Assembly: GCA_937910785.1 (NCBI GenBank)
Contig: CALDLG010000152.1
Location: 1 to 5,108 of the forward strand
DNA from: an uncultured Lachnospiraceae bacterium
GTDB lineage: Bacteria > Bacillota > Clostridia > Lachnospirales > Lachnospiraceae
Direction: 5' to 3'
DNA length: 5,108 nucleotides
How positions within the stretch are numbered: the stretch's first letter is position 1; each line of letters starts with the position of its first letter. Position numbers and translations under genes: made by a program. This document shows, piece after piece, positions 1 through 5,108 of the stretch. The notes beneath the pieces are model-generated. The model did no database searches and had not been told where the DNA came from. It saw nothing but the letters and a program-made list of their open reading frames with translations.

Positions 1-785
1 CCTTCCTCTTTATGGGTCCGACAGGTGTCGGCAAGACGGAACTTGCGAAGACGCTTGCGGCATCGCTGTTCGATGATGAGAACAATATGGTGCGGATCGA
101 TATGAGTGAATATATGGAGAAATACTCCGTCTCCCGATTGATCGGAGCGCCTCCCGGATATGTCGGATATGAGGAAGGCGGACAGTTGACCGAAGCAGTC
201 AGAAGGAAACCCTACTCGGTGGTTCTGTTTGATGAGATCGAAAAGGCGCATCCCGATGTGTTCAATGTGCTGCTGCAGGTGCTGGATGACGGCCGGATTA
301 CGGATTCTCAGGGCAGAACGGTGGATTTCAAAAACACGATTTTGATCATGACATCCAATATCGGCGCGGACTATCTGCTGGATGGCATCGACGGAGAGGG
401 AAATATCAGACCGGAGACGGAAGAACTCGTTATGGGTGATCTGCGGAATCATTTTCGACCGGAATTTCTGAATCGTCTGGATGAAATTGTGCTTTTTAAA
501 CCGTTGACCAAGGAAGTCACACATGATATTATCCGACTGATCATTGGAGAACTGAACAAATGTCTGGCTGACAGAGAGCTGAGCGTAGAGCTGACGCCGG
601 AGGCAGAAGATTTTATTATCGAAAACGCATATGACCCCGTTTACGGCGCGAGACCGTTAAAGCGGTATGTGCAGAAATATGTGGAGACGTTATCGGCAAA
701 GCTGATTCTGTCAGATCAGATCGCGGCAGGAGATATTATCCTGATTACCGTGGAAAACGGCAGACTGGCGGCGAAAAAGAAATAA
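1..785 (+). CDS. clpB: ATP-dependent chaperone ClpB, C-terminal part (5' end outside window)
   Basis: ClpB is a cytosolic hexameric AAA+ disaggregase that works with DnaK/DnaJ/GrpE to pull polypeptides out of aggregates. The reading frame is open from the left edge (first full codon at 3) to TAA at 783-785, giving about 260 residues of a family usually near 860. The N-domain, first ATPase domain and coiled-coil M domain therefore lie off the window. Counting from the Met at 12, visible elements are Walker A GPTGVGKT (2-9), the pore loop GYVGYEEGG (49-57), Walker B VVLFDE (70-75), sensor-1 TSN (114-116), the arginine finger in FLNR (R155) and sensor-2 YGARPLKR (211-218). After sensor 1 there is no LGF/IGF tripeptide of the kind ClpA, ClpC and ClpE use to dock ClpP, and the tail DPVYGARPLKRYVQ is ClpB-like. 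Walker B has Phe where Leu is more usual, a conservative change. No convincing terminator follows the stop. Confidence 0.95.
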   Translation, partial: FLFMGPTGVGKTELAKTLAASLFDDENNMVRIDMSEYMEKYSVSRLIGAPPGYVGYEEGGQLTEAVRRKPYSVVLFDEIEKAHPDVFNVLLQVLDDGRITDSQGRTVDFKNTILIMTSNIGADYLLDGIDGEGNIRPETEELVMGDLRNHFRPEFLNRLDEIVLFKPLTKEVTHDIIRLIIGELNKCLADRELSVELTPEAEDFIIENAYDPVYGARPLKRYVQKYVETLSAKLILSDQIAAGDIILITVENGRLAAKKK

Positions 786-800
786 AGGAACGTTTCCCGT

Positions 801-1096
801 TCAGGTTGAAACACCCGATACAAAATAACGTAGAACAGGTATTCTTCGGATAACCGCATAGATCGCGAAAGTCAGGAGGATTTCGGCGGGAAAGGCAATC
901 ATGTCATTCAGGACTGCCGGGAGATGACCGTAAAAATGCAGAAGACAGCAAATATCAGGCAGATGGGACACTGCAGTACACAGAGCCCGAAGCCTGTTTG
1001 TGTCAGAATGCGTGTAACGGGCGTCTCCCGGCAGCAGTATTTTTCGGCGCATCCGAAAATGGCGAGTATGGGGAGCCACAGCCGTTTTCTGATACC
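801..1096 (-). pseudogene. Relic of the C-terminus of a family 3 membrane acyltransferase (frameshifted)
   Basis: Two minus-strand frames read as one degraded protein end. The first (about 1096 down to 971) encodes a hydrophobic stretch RLWLPILAIFGCAEKYCC, then TPVTRILTQTGFGLCVL. The second, one frame over (about 970 down to the TGA at 801-803), continues SHLPDICCLLHFYGHLPAV, then LNDMIAFPA, and ends AIYAVIRRIPVLRYFVSGV. From memory of the family, this matches the end of clostridial Acyltransferase_3 (OafA/YrhL-like) proteins: a transmembrane helix, a 'SFGLYVFHYLP' segment, another helix, and a terminal 'RRIPVLRxxVLGIKK'. The frame change falls near 965-975. Catalytic N-terminal helices are absent: the sequence beyond 1096 does not resemble the family and runs into the promoter of the next gene. 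So only about 100 of an expected 330-370 residues remain. It converges with clpB. The family call rests on remembered consensus; an unrelated small membrane protein remains possible. Confidence 0.5.
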
Positions 1097-1174
1097 GTTG
1101 TGTGTGCTCTGACCTGGATTCCGCTTTTGACGCTCCGGAGCTTTTGACACATGAACCCTCTCCGGGAATTAAGC

Positions 1175-1204
1175 ATGGCAATTATGCGCGCAAAACGTTA
1201 TAAT
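1175..1204 (+). promoter_or_regulatory. Predicted sigma-A promoter of the S66 peptidase operon
   Basis: A perfect TATAAT box lies at 1199-1204. An 18-bp spacer separates it from ATGGCA at 1175-1180, which matches 4 of 6 bases of TTGACA. Initiation near 1211 would leave a leader of about 30 nt before the ATG at 1241. The position, just upstream of a strong RBS and pointing into a three-gene run, supports the call. The -35 box is weak, so the exact pairing is uncertain. Confidence 0.55.
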
Positions 1205-1227
1205 GAGAAAATAAGTATTGCTTGCAT

Positions 1228-1234
1228 AAGGAGG
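1228..1234 (+). promoter_or_regulatory. Ribosome binding site that sets the S66 peptidase start
   Basis: AAGGAGG lies 6 nt before the ATG at 1241. It decides against the in-frame ATG at 1151, which would add 30 residues unlike the family, has no comparable RBS, and would place the predicted promoter inside the coding sequence. Confidence 0.85.
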
Positions 1235-1240
1235 ATTCAT

Positions 1241-2263
1241 ATGAAATACCCTGCATTTTTGCCTTTAAACGGAACGATTGGTTTTGTGGCGCCTTCCTTT
1301 GGATGCGCCACGGAGCCATATAAGAGCGCGTTTATGAATGCGCAGAAAAAGTGGAAAGAGGACGGATACCATTTTAAGATTGGCCCGAACTGCTATGCGG
1401 ATCAGGGGATCGGGATCAGCAATACGCCGGTCGAGTGCGGAAAGGAGCTGACGGAATATTATTGCAGTCCGGAGAACGACTGCCTGATTTCCTGCGGCGG
1501 CGGTGAACTGATGTGTGAGATACTCGATCATGTTGACTTCGGCAGGATAAAAGAAACGGCGCCCAAGTGGTATATGGGATATTCGGATAATACGAATATG
1601 ACGTTTCTGCTGGCCACGCTCTGTGATACGGCATCCGTATACGGACCCTGTGCGTCAGCTTTCGGGATGGAACCCTGGCATCCGTCGCTGGAGGATGCGA
1701 TGAGTCTGCTGACCGGACAGAAGCTGGAACTATGCGGTTACGACAGGTGGGAGAAGGAATCGCCAAAAGATGAGGAACATCCGCTTGTGCCCTATCATGT
1801 GACGGAGCCTTCCGTCATTCGGAAGTTTCCGGATGAAACGCTGGATTTTTCCGGAAGGCTGCTGGGTGGCTGTATGGACTGCCTGGTCAATCTGCTGGGG
1901 ACAGAATATGATAAAGTGTGCGAATTTACGCGGCGGTATCAGGAAGACGGCATCATCTGGTTTCTGGAAGCCTGTGATCTGAATGTGATGGATATTCGCC
2001 GGGCCATGTGGCAGATGGAGCATGCGGGCTGGTTCCAAAACTGTAAGGGCTTTCTGATCGGGCGTCCGCTCTGTCATGGGCAGGAGATGATGGGACTCGA
2101 TCAGTATCAGGCTGTTTACGAGGTGGTCCGGAAGTATGATGTTCCGGTTCTGATGGATCTGGATATCGGTCATCTGCCGCCGATGATGCCGTTGATCTGC
2201 GGCAGCCTTGCCCGGATTTGCGCGGAAGGAAATCAATACAGGATAAAGATGGAGCTGAAATGA
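1241..2263 (+). CDS. S66 family peptidase (LD-carboxypeptidase / MccF-like)
   Basis: S66 serine peptidases remove the terminal D-residue from LD-linked murein tripeptide-tetrapeptide stems (LdcA) or cut the amide or ester bond of toxic peptide-nucleotides such as microcin C (MccF). They are soluble, and this one has no signal peptide, so a cytosolic role in murein recycling or detoxification fits. The protein is 340 residues, normal for the family. Visible are the N-terminal strand TIGFVAPS (12-19), the glycine-rich SCGGGELM (84-91), the nucleophile in MGYSDNT (Ser115), the second catalytic residue in WFLEACD (Glu243), and the catalytic His in DIGHLPPMMPL (His311). The whole Ser-Glu-His triad is present. 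The LLGGCMDCLVNLLGT segment (207-221) and the LEACD context look closer to MccF-type members than to LdcA, but specificity cannot be read with confidence. It is the first gene of an apparent operon with the DUF4250 and RACo-like genes; the gap downstream is 24 nt. Confidence 0.9.
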   Translation: MKYPAFLPLNGTIGFVAPSFGCATEPYKSAFMNAQKKWKEDGYHFKIGPNCYADQGIGISNTPVECGKELTEYYCSPENDCLISCGGGELMCEILDHVDFGRIKETAPKWYMGYSDNTNMTFLLATLCDTASVYGPCASAFGMEPWHPSLEDAMSLLTGQKLELCGYDRWEKESPKDEEHPLVPYHVTEPSVIRKFPDETLDFSGRLLGGCMDCLVNLLGTEYDKVCEFTRRYQEDGIIWFLEACDLNVMDIRRAMWQMEHAGWFQNCKGFLIGRPLCHGQEMMGLDQYQAVYEVVRKYDVPVLMDLDIGHLPPMMPLICGSLARICAEGNQYRIKMELK

Positions 2264-2287
2264 AACTGCAAAGAAAGAGGGAGTGTT

Positions 2288-2467
2288 ATGGAAATGATAC
2301 CTTCAGATCCGGTCATGTTATTGAGTTATGTTAACTTAAAGCTGCGGGATTATTATGACTCGCTGGCTGCACTCTGCGATGATCTGGATATCGGGGAAGC
2401 GGAAATTGTTACGAAGCTGGCTTCCATAGATTATCATTATGATAAGGAGAGAAATCAGTTTGTCTGA
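2288..2467 (+). CDS. DUF4250 family small protein
   Basis: A 59-residue protein, beginning MEMIPSDPVMLLSYVN and ending DYHYDKERNQFV. The 'MIPxDPVMLLSxVNxKLRD' opening, the central CDDLDI segment and the 'ASIxYxYDxERNQF' end match DUF4250 as I recall it, a short conserved family of Firmicutes and related bacteria with no known function. It is acidic, has no membrane segment or signal peptide, and looks like a small helical cytosolic protein. GAGGGAG at 2277-2283 serves the ATG at 2288; the ATG at 2294 (Met3) is closer to the family's usual N-terminus and cannot be excluded. The gene sits 24 nt after the S66 peptidase, and its last 8 nt overlap the next gene, so it is probably cotranscribed and translationally coupled. 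Its length is normal, so it is not a fragment. Confidence 0.85.
   Translation: MEMIPSDPVMLLSYVNLKLRDYYDSLAALCDDLDIGEAEIVTKLASIDYHYDKERNQFV
2444..2450 (+). promoter_or_regulatory. Ribosome binding site that points to a TTG start for the RACo-like gene
   Basis: AAGGAGA lies inside the end of the DUF4250 gene, 9 nt before TTG at 2460. The only nearby in-frame ATG (2439) lies just upstream of this site, with no Shine-Dalgarno sequence ahead of it, so the RBS would be inside that longer reading. The TTG start is therefore preferred. Confidence 0.75.
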
Positions 2468-4109
2468 GACAATTCAAATTACCATCATTACGGAAAATGA
2501 GACGCAGGACGGGGCGCAGGAGAGGAGAATCCATGTGACACACGATCCGGTTATGACATTGATGACGACTTTACTGCAAAAAGAACTGATTTCCGGTAAT
2601 TTCTGCGGTAACAGAGGGATTTGTCAACGATGCCGGGTGCGTTTTCTGCAGGCGGCGCCTTTGCCGACAGGGCCGGAAAGACAGGCATTTACGCCGGATG
2701 AGCTGCGCCGGGGCTATCGTCTTGCCTGTATGGCCAGGCCCCGGAATGACTGTGTCGTCCGGTTAGAATTATTGGAGGCGGAAACAATGGAAATTGTTAC
2801 GAATACCTCTGATCTGATAGATGTGTCGGAAAAAGATGACCAGATGAGTCAGGCAGAATGCCTGATCGCCGTCGATCTTGGCACGACGACAATAGCGATG
2901 CAGCTGATGGAGATCAGGTCCGGACGGGTAATCGATACTTACTGCGTCATGAATCCCCAGAGGAGCTATGGCGCCGATGTGTTATCCAGAATACAGGCGG
3001 CGGAGGCGGGGGCCGCGGACAGTCTGCGGGAAGGCGTATGGAACGTGCTGCGGGAAGGCATTGAAAAATTTGGAAAGACTCACTGGGTCAAAGGCAGGAA
3101 GGAAGACGGGGCCAAAGAGCGGGTGAATACGGCACCATATTGTATGTGCATTGCCGGAAATACGACAATGGAGCATCTGCTGATGGGACTTTCTGCGGCC
3201 GGGCTTGGGAAAAGCCCGTTTACGCCGGTTGAGCTGGGCCTGCAGAAATGTTTTCTGACGCTGTCAAATGAGGCGGCTTCGTCAAAGTGGGTCGTATCGT
3301 CAAATGAGGCAGCGCCGTCAAATGGGACAGGAGCTCTGATTCCGGTCTGTCTTACGCCCGGAATCAGCGCTTTTGTCGGCGGTGATATTACCGCCGGACT
3401 TTATGCGCTGAAGATGCTGCCCTTTATAAGTACGGTAAAACGGGAAAAAGCTTCGGAACGTGAGGCGGTTCTGCTCATTGATCTGGGGACCAACGGGGAG
3501 ATGGCGATGACGGACGGAACGCGTATGATCGTGACTGCGGCGGCGGCGGGGCCGGCATTTGAGGGTGGACCCGGCAAAGCGGCGGCGGGCAGCGATATGG
3601 TAGCCCTGACGGCTCATTTATTAAAGGAAGGAATTATTGACCGGACAGGTCTGATGGCGGACCCTTATTTCGAAGAAGGCGTTTCCCTTCCCCTGGCGGA
3701 CGGTCGAAAGGATTCCTGCGGGGAGACATCTCTTTATCTGACCCAGAAAGATATCCGAAATCTGCAGATGGCGAAGGCGGCGGTCCGCGCCGGTGTGGAG
3801 ATTCTGCACCGGAAGCTGGGAGAGCCTTTTGTGACACAGGTTTATCTGGCGGGGGGCTTCGGTTATTATCTGGATGTGGACGCGGCGGTCGCCATTGGGC
3901 TTTTGCCGGAGCAGCTGAGGACCTGTACGAAGGCTGTCGGAAATGCTTCGCTTGCCGGTGCATTTCAGATGGGAAAAGATCTGTGGACAGGGAAGCTGAC
4001 AGAAGAGGCGCTTGCAGAAATGATGAGAGGAATCGAAAGCATCAATCTGGCTGAGCAGGAAGCGTTCGAAGCCCTGTATATCCGGTATATGAATCTGGAA
4101 AGTTCGTGA
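2460..4109 (+). CDS. [2Fe-2S] ferredoxin-ASKHA protein, RACo-like corrinoid activation protein (DUF4445)
   Basis: Family members use ATP binding and hydrolysis in an actin/Hsp70-like (ASKHA) domain to drive electron transfer from an N-terminal plant-type [2Fe-2S] cluster to inactive Co(II) corrinoid proteins, restoring Co(I) for methyl transfer. Numbering from the TTG start (549 residues), cluster ligands are Cys49, Cys55, Cys58 (C-x5-C-x2-C) and Cys90 in LACMA. After a linker (about 103-130) come AVDLGTTTIAM (phosphate-1, 137-147), NPQRSYGADVLSRI (165-178), AGNTTMEHLLMG (232-243), PGISAFVGGDITAG (300-313), IDLGTNGEMAM (phosphate-2, 340-350), AAAGPAFEGG (361-370), YLAGGFGYYLD (462-472) and GNASLAGA (494-501). 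The ASKHA fold begins soon after the linker, so the separate middle domain of the longer (about 630-residue) characterised RACo seems to be missing. Residues 269-292 are an in-frame hexapeptide repeat. The gene overlaps DUF4250 by 8 nt. No corrinoid protein or methyltransferase is adjacent, so the partner is unknown. Confidence 0.88.
   Translation: MSETIQITIITENETQDGAQERRIHVTHDPVMTLMTTLLQKELISGNFCGNRGICQRCRVRFLQAAPLPTGPERQAFTPDELRRGYRLACMARPRNDCVVRLELLEAETMEIVTNTSDLIDVSEKDDQMSQAECLIAVDLGTTTIAMQLMEIRSGRVIDTYCVMNPQRSYGADVLSRIQAAEAGAADSLREGVWNVLREGIEKFGKTHWVKGRKEDGAKERVNTAPYCMCIAGNTTMEHLLMGLSAAGLGKSPFTPVELGLQKCFLTLSNEAASSKWVVSSNEAAPSNGTGALIPVCLTPGISAFVGGDITAGLYALKMLPFISTVKREKASEREAVLLIDLGTNGEMAMTDGTRMIVTAAAAGPAFEGGPGKAAAGSDMVALTAHLLKEGIIDRTGLMADPYFEEGVSLPLADGRKDSCGETSLYLTQKDIRNLQMAKAAVRAGVEILHRKLGEPFVTQVYLAGGFGYYLDVDAAVAIGLLPEQLRTCTKAVGNASLAGAFQMGKDLWTGKLTEEALAEMMRGIESINLAEQEAFEALYIRYMNLESS
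3264..3335 (+). repeat. In-frame 18-bp tandem repeat (four units) in the RACo-like gene
   Basis: Units starting at 3264, 3282, 3300 and 3318 each open with TCAAA(T/G) and encode SNEAAS, SKWVVS, SNEAAP and SNGTGA. Units 1 and 3 are close copies: over 24 nt (3263-3286 against 3299-3322) 21 bases agree. Unit 2 and the end of unit 4 have diverged. The repeat keeps the frame and lies between LGLQKCFLTL and the conserved PGISAFVGGD, where a surface loop is expected. Confidence 0.75.
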
Positions 4110-4117
4110 CGGAAAAC

Positions 4118-4170
4118 GTTAAGGTTATTTTAAGATTTCTCCGGTTTTTGTTTAAGGCAGGGGTGTTAAG
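4118..4170 (+). promoter_or_regulatory. TTAAG direct-repeat cluster, possible response-regulator operator
   Basis: TTAAG occurs four times on the plus strand, at 4119, 4130, 4152 and 4166. The first pair is 11 bp apart and agrees at 8 of 11 positions (TTAAG-x-TT-x-x-T); the third lies 22 bp further on, so the first three are on one face of the helix. OmpR/PhoB-family regulators typically bind such direct repeats spaced by about one turn. The cluster lies between the RACo-like stop and the DUF975 start, so it would control the DUF975 gene. I could not identify a confident -10/-35 pair, and no regulator gene is in the window. Confidence 0.4.
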
Positions 4171-4191
4171 CTCTTTTTAACAACAAAACAG

Positions 4192-4212
4192 GATGCGTTT
4201 CCATGGCGCATC
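4192..4212 (+). other. Leader inverted repeat upstream of the DUF975 gene
   Basis: GATGCG (4192-4197) and CGCATC (4207-4212) can pair around a 9-nt loop; one further G-U pair (4191 with 4213) is possible. It ends 36 nt before the DUF975 ATG. No T-tract follows, so it is not a terminator; it may be an RNA hairpin in the leader, an operator, or chance. Confidence 0.3.
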
Positions 4213-4248
4213 TGCATGTGGATTCTGAAACGAACGGGAGAACAGTGT

Positions 4249-5108
4249 ATGAAGTGGACAAGAAAAGAATTAAAAGAAAGAGCGAAGGCGGCATTAAAAA
4301 GAAATTACTGGAAGGTGGTATTTGTATCATTTATCTTTATTTTTCTCAGCGGGGGAGCAAATTTTTCTTCCGGATCCTCGTGGGTGAATAACGGATCCGG
4401 TGAAAAAGCCAATGAACTGGTGGTAATCGAAACGGATGCCCTGGAGGAAGAATGGTCTCAGCAGGAAGAGTGGGACCATAAGGAAGAGGAAGCTCCGGAG
4501 GAAGAAACGTCCCGGAAGGAAGAGGGGATCCGGGAAGAAAAAAAGGCACCGGAGCTGACCGACGGGGATGGGCCGAAAAGGAAAGCGTTCATATCGGATA
4601 TGATAGCTCGGATGGGCGACGGACTGGAACATTCATTTCGCCGTCTGGAGCAAAAGAACATTGCAGTCATTGTGTCATTTGCAGTGATGCTGATCGTCAT
4701 TATTGTGGTTGTATTGTTCATCGCGATAGCAGTCGACGTTTTTTTGCTGAATCCGTTATGGATCGGTGCGCAGCGTTTTCTGTTGAAATGCGTGGATGAT
4801 CGGGGTAATATTTCCGAGCTCGGATATACGTTTGATCATCATTATCTGAACGGTGTGAAAACGGCTTTTCTGAGGGACCTGCATGTGCTTCTCTGGGCGT
4901 TGCTTTTTATCATTCCGGGTATTTATAAGAAGTACCAGTATTATATGGTGGAATTCATTCTGGCGGAGAATCCGGCTCTGCCCTGCGGGGAAGTATTGAA
5001 ATACAGCAGGGAGATGATGGAAGGACATAAGTGGAATGCTTTTGTGCTGGATTTATCCTTTATCCTCTGGCATATGCTTTCCTTTTTTACCTGCGGTCTG
5101 TCGGAAAT
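4249..5108 (+). CDS. DUF975 family integral membrane protein, N-terminal part (3' end outside window)
   Basis: The frame opens at ATG 4249 (GGGAG at 4236-4240, 8 nt upstream) and is still open at the right edge after 286 codons. The start MKWTRKELKERAKAALKRNYWKV is typical of DUF975, a clostridial and streptococcal family of multi-pass membrane proteins of unknown function. Membrane segments appear at about 21-37, 137-164, 209-226 and 264-282. Family motifs are NPLWIGAQRF (168-177), TAFLRDLHVLLW (205-216), FIIPGIYKKYQYYMVEFILA (220-239) and KWNAFVLDLSFILWHMLS (261-278). Between the first two membrane segments lies a soluble stretch (about 38-136) whose centre, 62-112, is packed with Glu, Lys and Arg, including EEEAPEEETSRKEEG (79-93). 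It looks disordered or coiled and is atypical of the shorter linkers I recall. The gene is 139 nt downstream of the RACo-like gene, behind possible control elements, so it is likely a separate transcription unit. Confidence 0.88.
   Translation, partial: MKWTRKELKERAKAALKRNYWKVVFVSFIFIFLSGGANFSSGSSWVNNGSGEKANELVVIETDALEEEWSQQEEWDHKEEEAPEEETSRKEEGIREEKKAPELTDGDGPKRKAFISDMIARMGDGLEHSFRRLEQKNIAVIVSFAVMLIVIIVVVLFIAIAVDVFLLNPLWIGAQRFLLKCVDDRGNISELGYTFDHHYLNGVKTAFLRDLHVLLWALLFIIPGIYKKYQYYMVEFILAENPALPCGEVLKYSREMMEGHKWNAFVLDLSFILWHMLSFFTCGLSE

Noticed and set aside
788..802. GAACG/CGTTC inverted repeat just after the clpB stop, as a terminator
   Set aside because: The stem has only 5 bp with a 5-nt loop, and no T-tract follows on either strand, so it does not meet the pattern of an intrinsic terminator.
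924..1112. A 62-codon plus-strand open frame between clpB and the S66 gene
   Set aside because: It has no clear RBS, resembles no family, and lies opposite the acyltransferase-like relic, which explains the sequence better.
1144..1172. TTGACA at 1144-1149 as the -35 box of the S66 promoter
   Set aside because: The hexamer is perfect, but the sequence 17 bp downstream (AATTAA) matches only 3 of 6 bases of TATAAT. The perfect TATAAT at 1199 is too far away to pair with it.
1151..1240. N-terminal extension of the S66 peptidase from the ATG at 1151
   Set aside because: It has no RBS, is unlike the family, and spans the predicted promoter; the AAGGAGG before 1241 fixes the shorter start.
4164..4182. 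TGTTAA/TTAACA hairpin after the RACo-like gene, as a terminator
   Set aside because: The stem is 6 bp and almost all A-T, the T-run is in the loop, and the 3' flank is A-rich. It also overlaps the fourth TTAAG repeat.
4327..4721. Minus-strand open frames opposite the acidic insert of the DUF975 gene
   Set aside because: They mirror the Glu-rich codons of the plus-strand gene (giving Phe/Leu/Pro/Ser runs), have no family resemblance, and lie opposite a well-supported coding sequence.
1..5108. CRISPR array, insertion sequence, tRNA or rRNA, toxin-antitoxin pair or phage genes
   Set aside because: I saw no regularly spaced repeats, transposase or integrase motifs, tRNA-like cloverleaf or rRNA sequence, and no gene pair of the toxin-antitoxin type. 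The DUF4250 gene does not resemble known antitoxins.

Overview
The window looks like a piece of a Firmicutes chromosome, most likely a gut Clostridia genome of the Lachnospiraceae type. The evidence is the set of families present (ClpB, an S66 LD-carboxypeptidase, DUF4250, a ferredoxin-ASKHA protein of the RACo/DUF4445 type, DUF975), strong AAGGAGG-type ribosome binding sites, and moderate GC. The assignment is inferred from family content; no marker gene for taxonomy is present.

Layout, left to right: (1) 1-785, the 3' end of clpB on the plus strand, holding the second AAA+ domain and C-terminus. (2) 786-1150 has no intact gene. On the minus strand at about 801-1096 it carries what reads as a frameshifted relic of the C-terminus of a family 3 membrane acyltransferase. 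(3) A promoter at 1175-1204 and a strong RBS lead into an apparent three-gene operon on the plus strand: an S66 peptidase (1241-2263), a 59-residue DUF4250 protein (2288-2467), and a 549-residue [2Fe-2S]/ASKHA protein (2460-4109) that probably starts at TTG and overlaps the small gene by 8 nt. (4) A 139-nt gap (4110-4248) holds four TTAAG direct repeats, two of them 11 bp apart, resembling a response-regulator operator. (5) From 4249 to the right edge runs the N-terminal part of a DUF975 multi-pass membrane protein with a strongly acidic insert between its first two membrane segments.

How the genes may work together: ClpB is a housekeeping disaggregase with no evident link to the rest. The S66 peptidase acts on peptidoglycan-derived or peptide-conjugate substrates. 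The ferredoxin-ASKHA protein is of the kind that uses ATP to drive reduction of an inactive Co(II) corrinoid protein. No corrinoid protein or methyltransferase gene is visible, so any partner would have to lie elsewhere. The operon grouping (24-nt gap, then 8-nt overlap) is clear from the sequence, but a shared pathway is not.

I do not see a clearly new multi-gene system. The observations most worth checking are the acyltransferase relic, the compact orphan RACo-like protein with an in-frame 18-bp tandem repeat, and the TTAAG repeat cluster ahead of the DUF975 gene.
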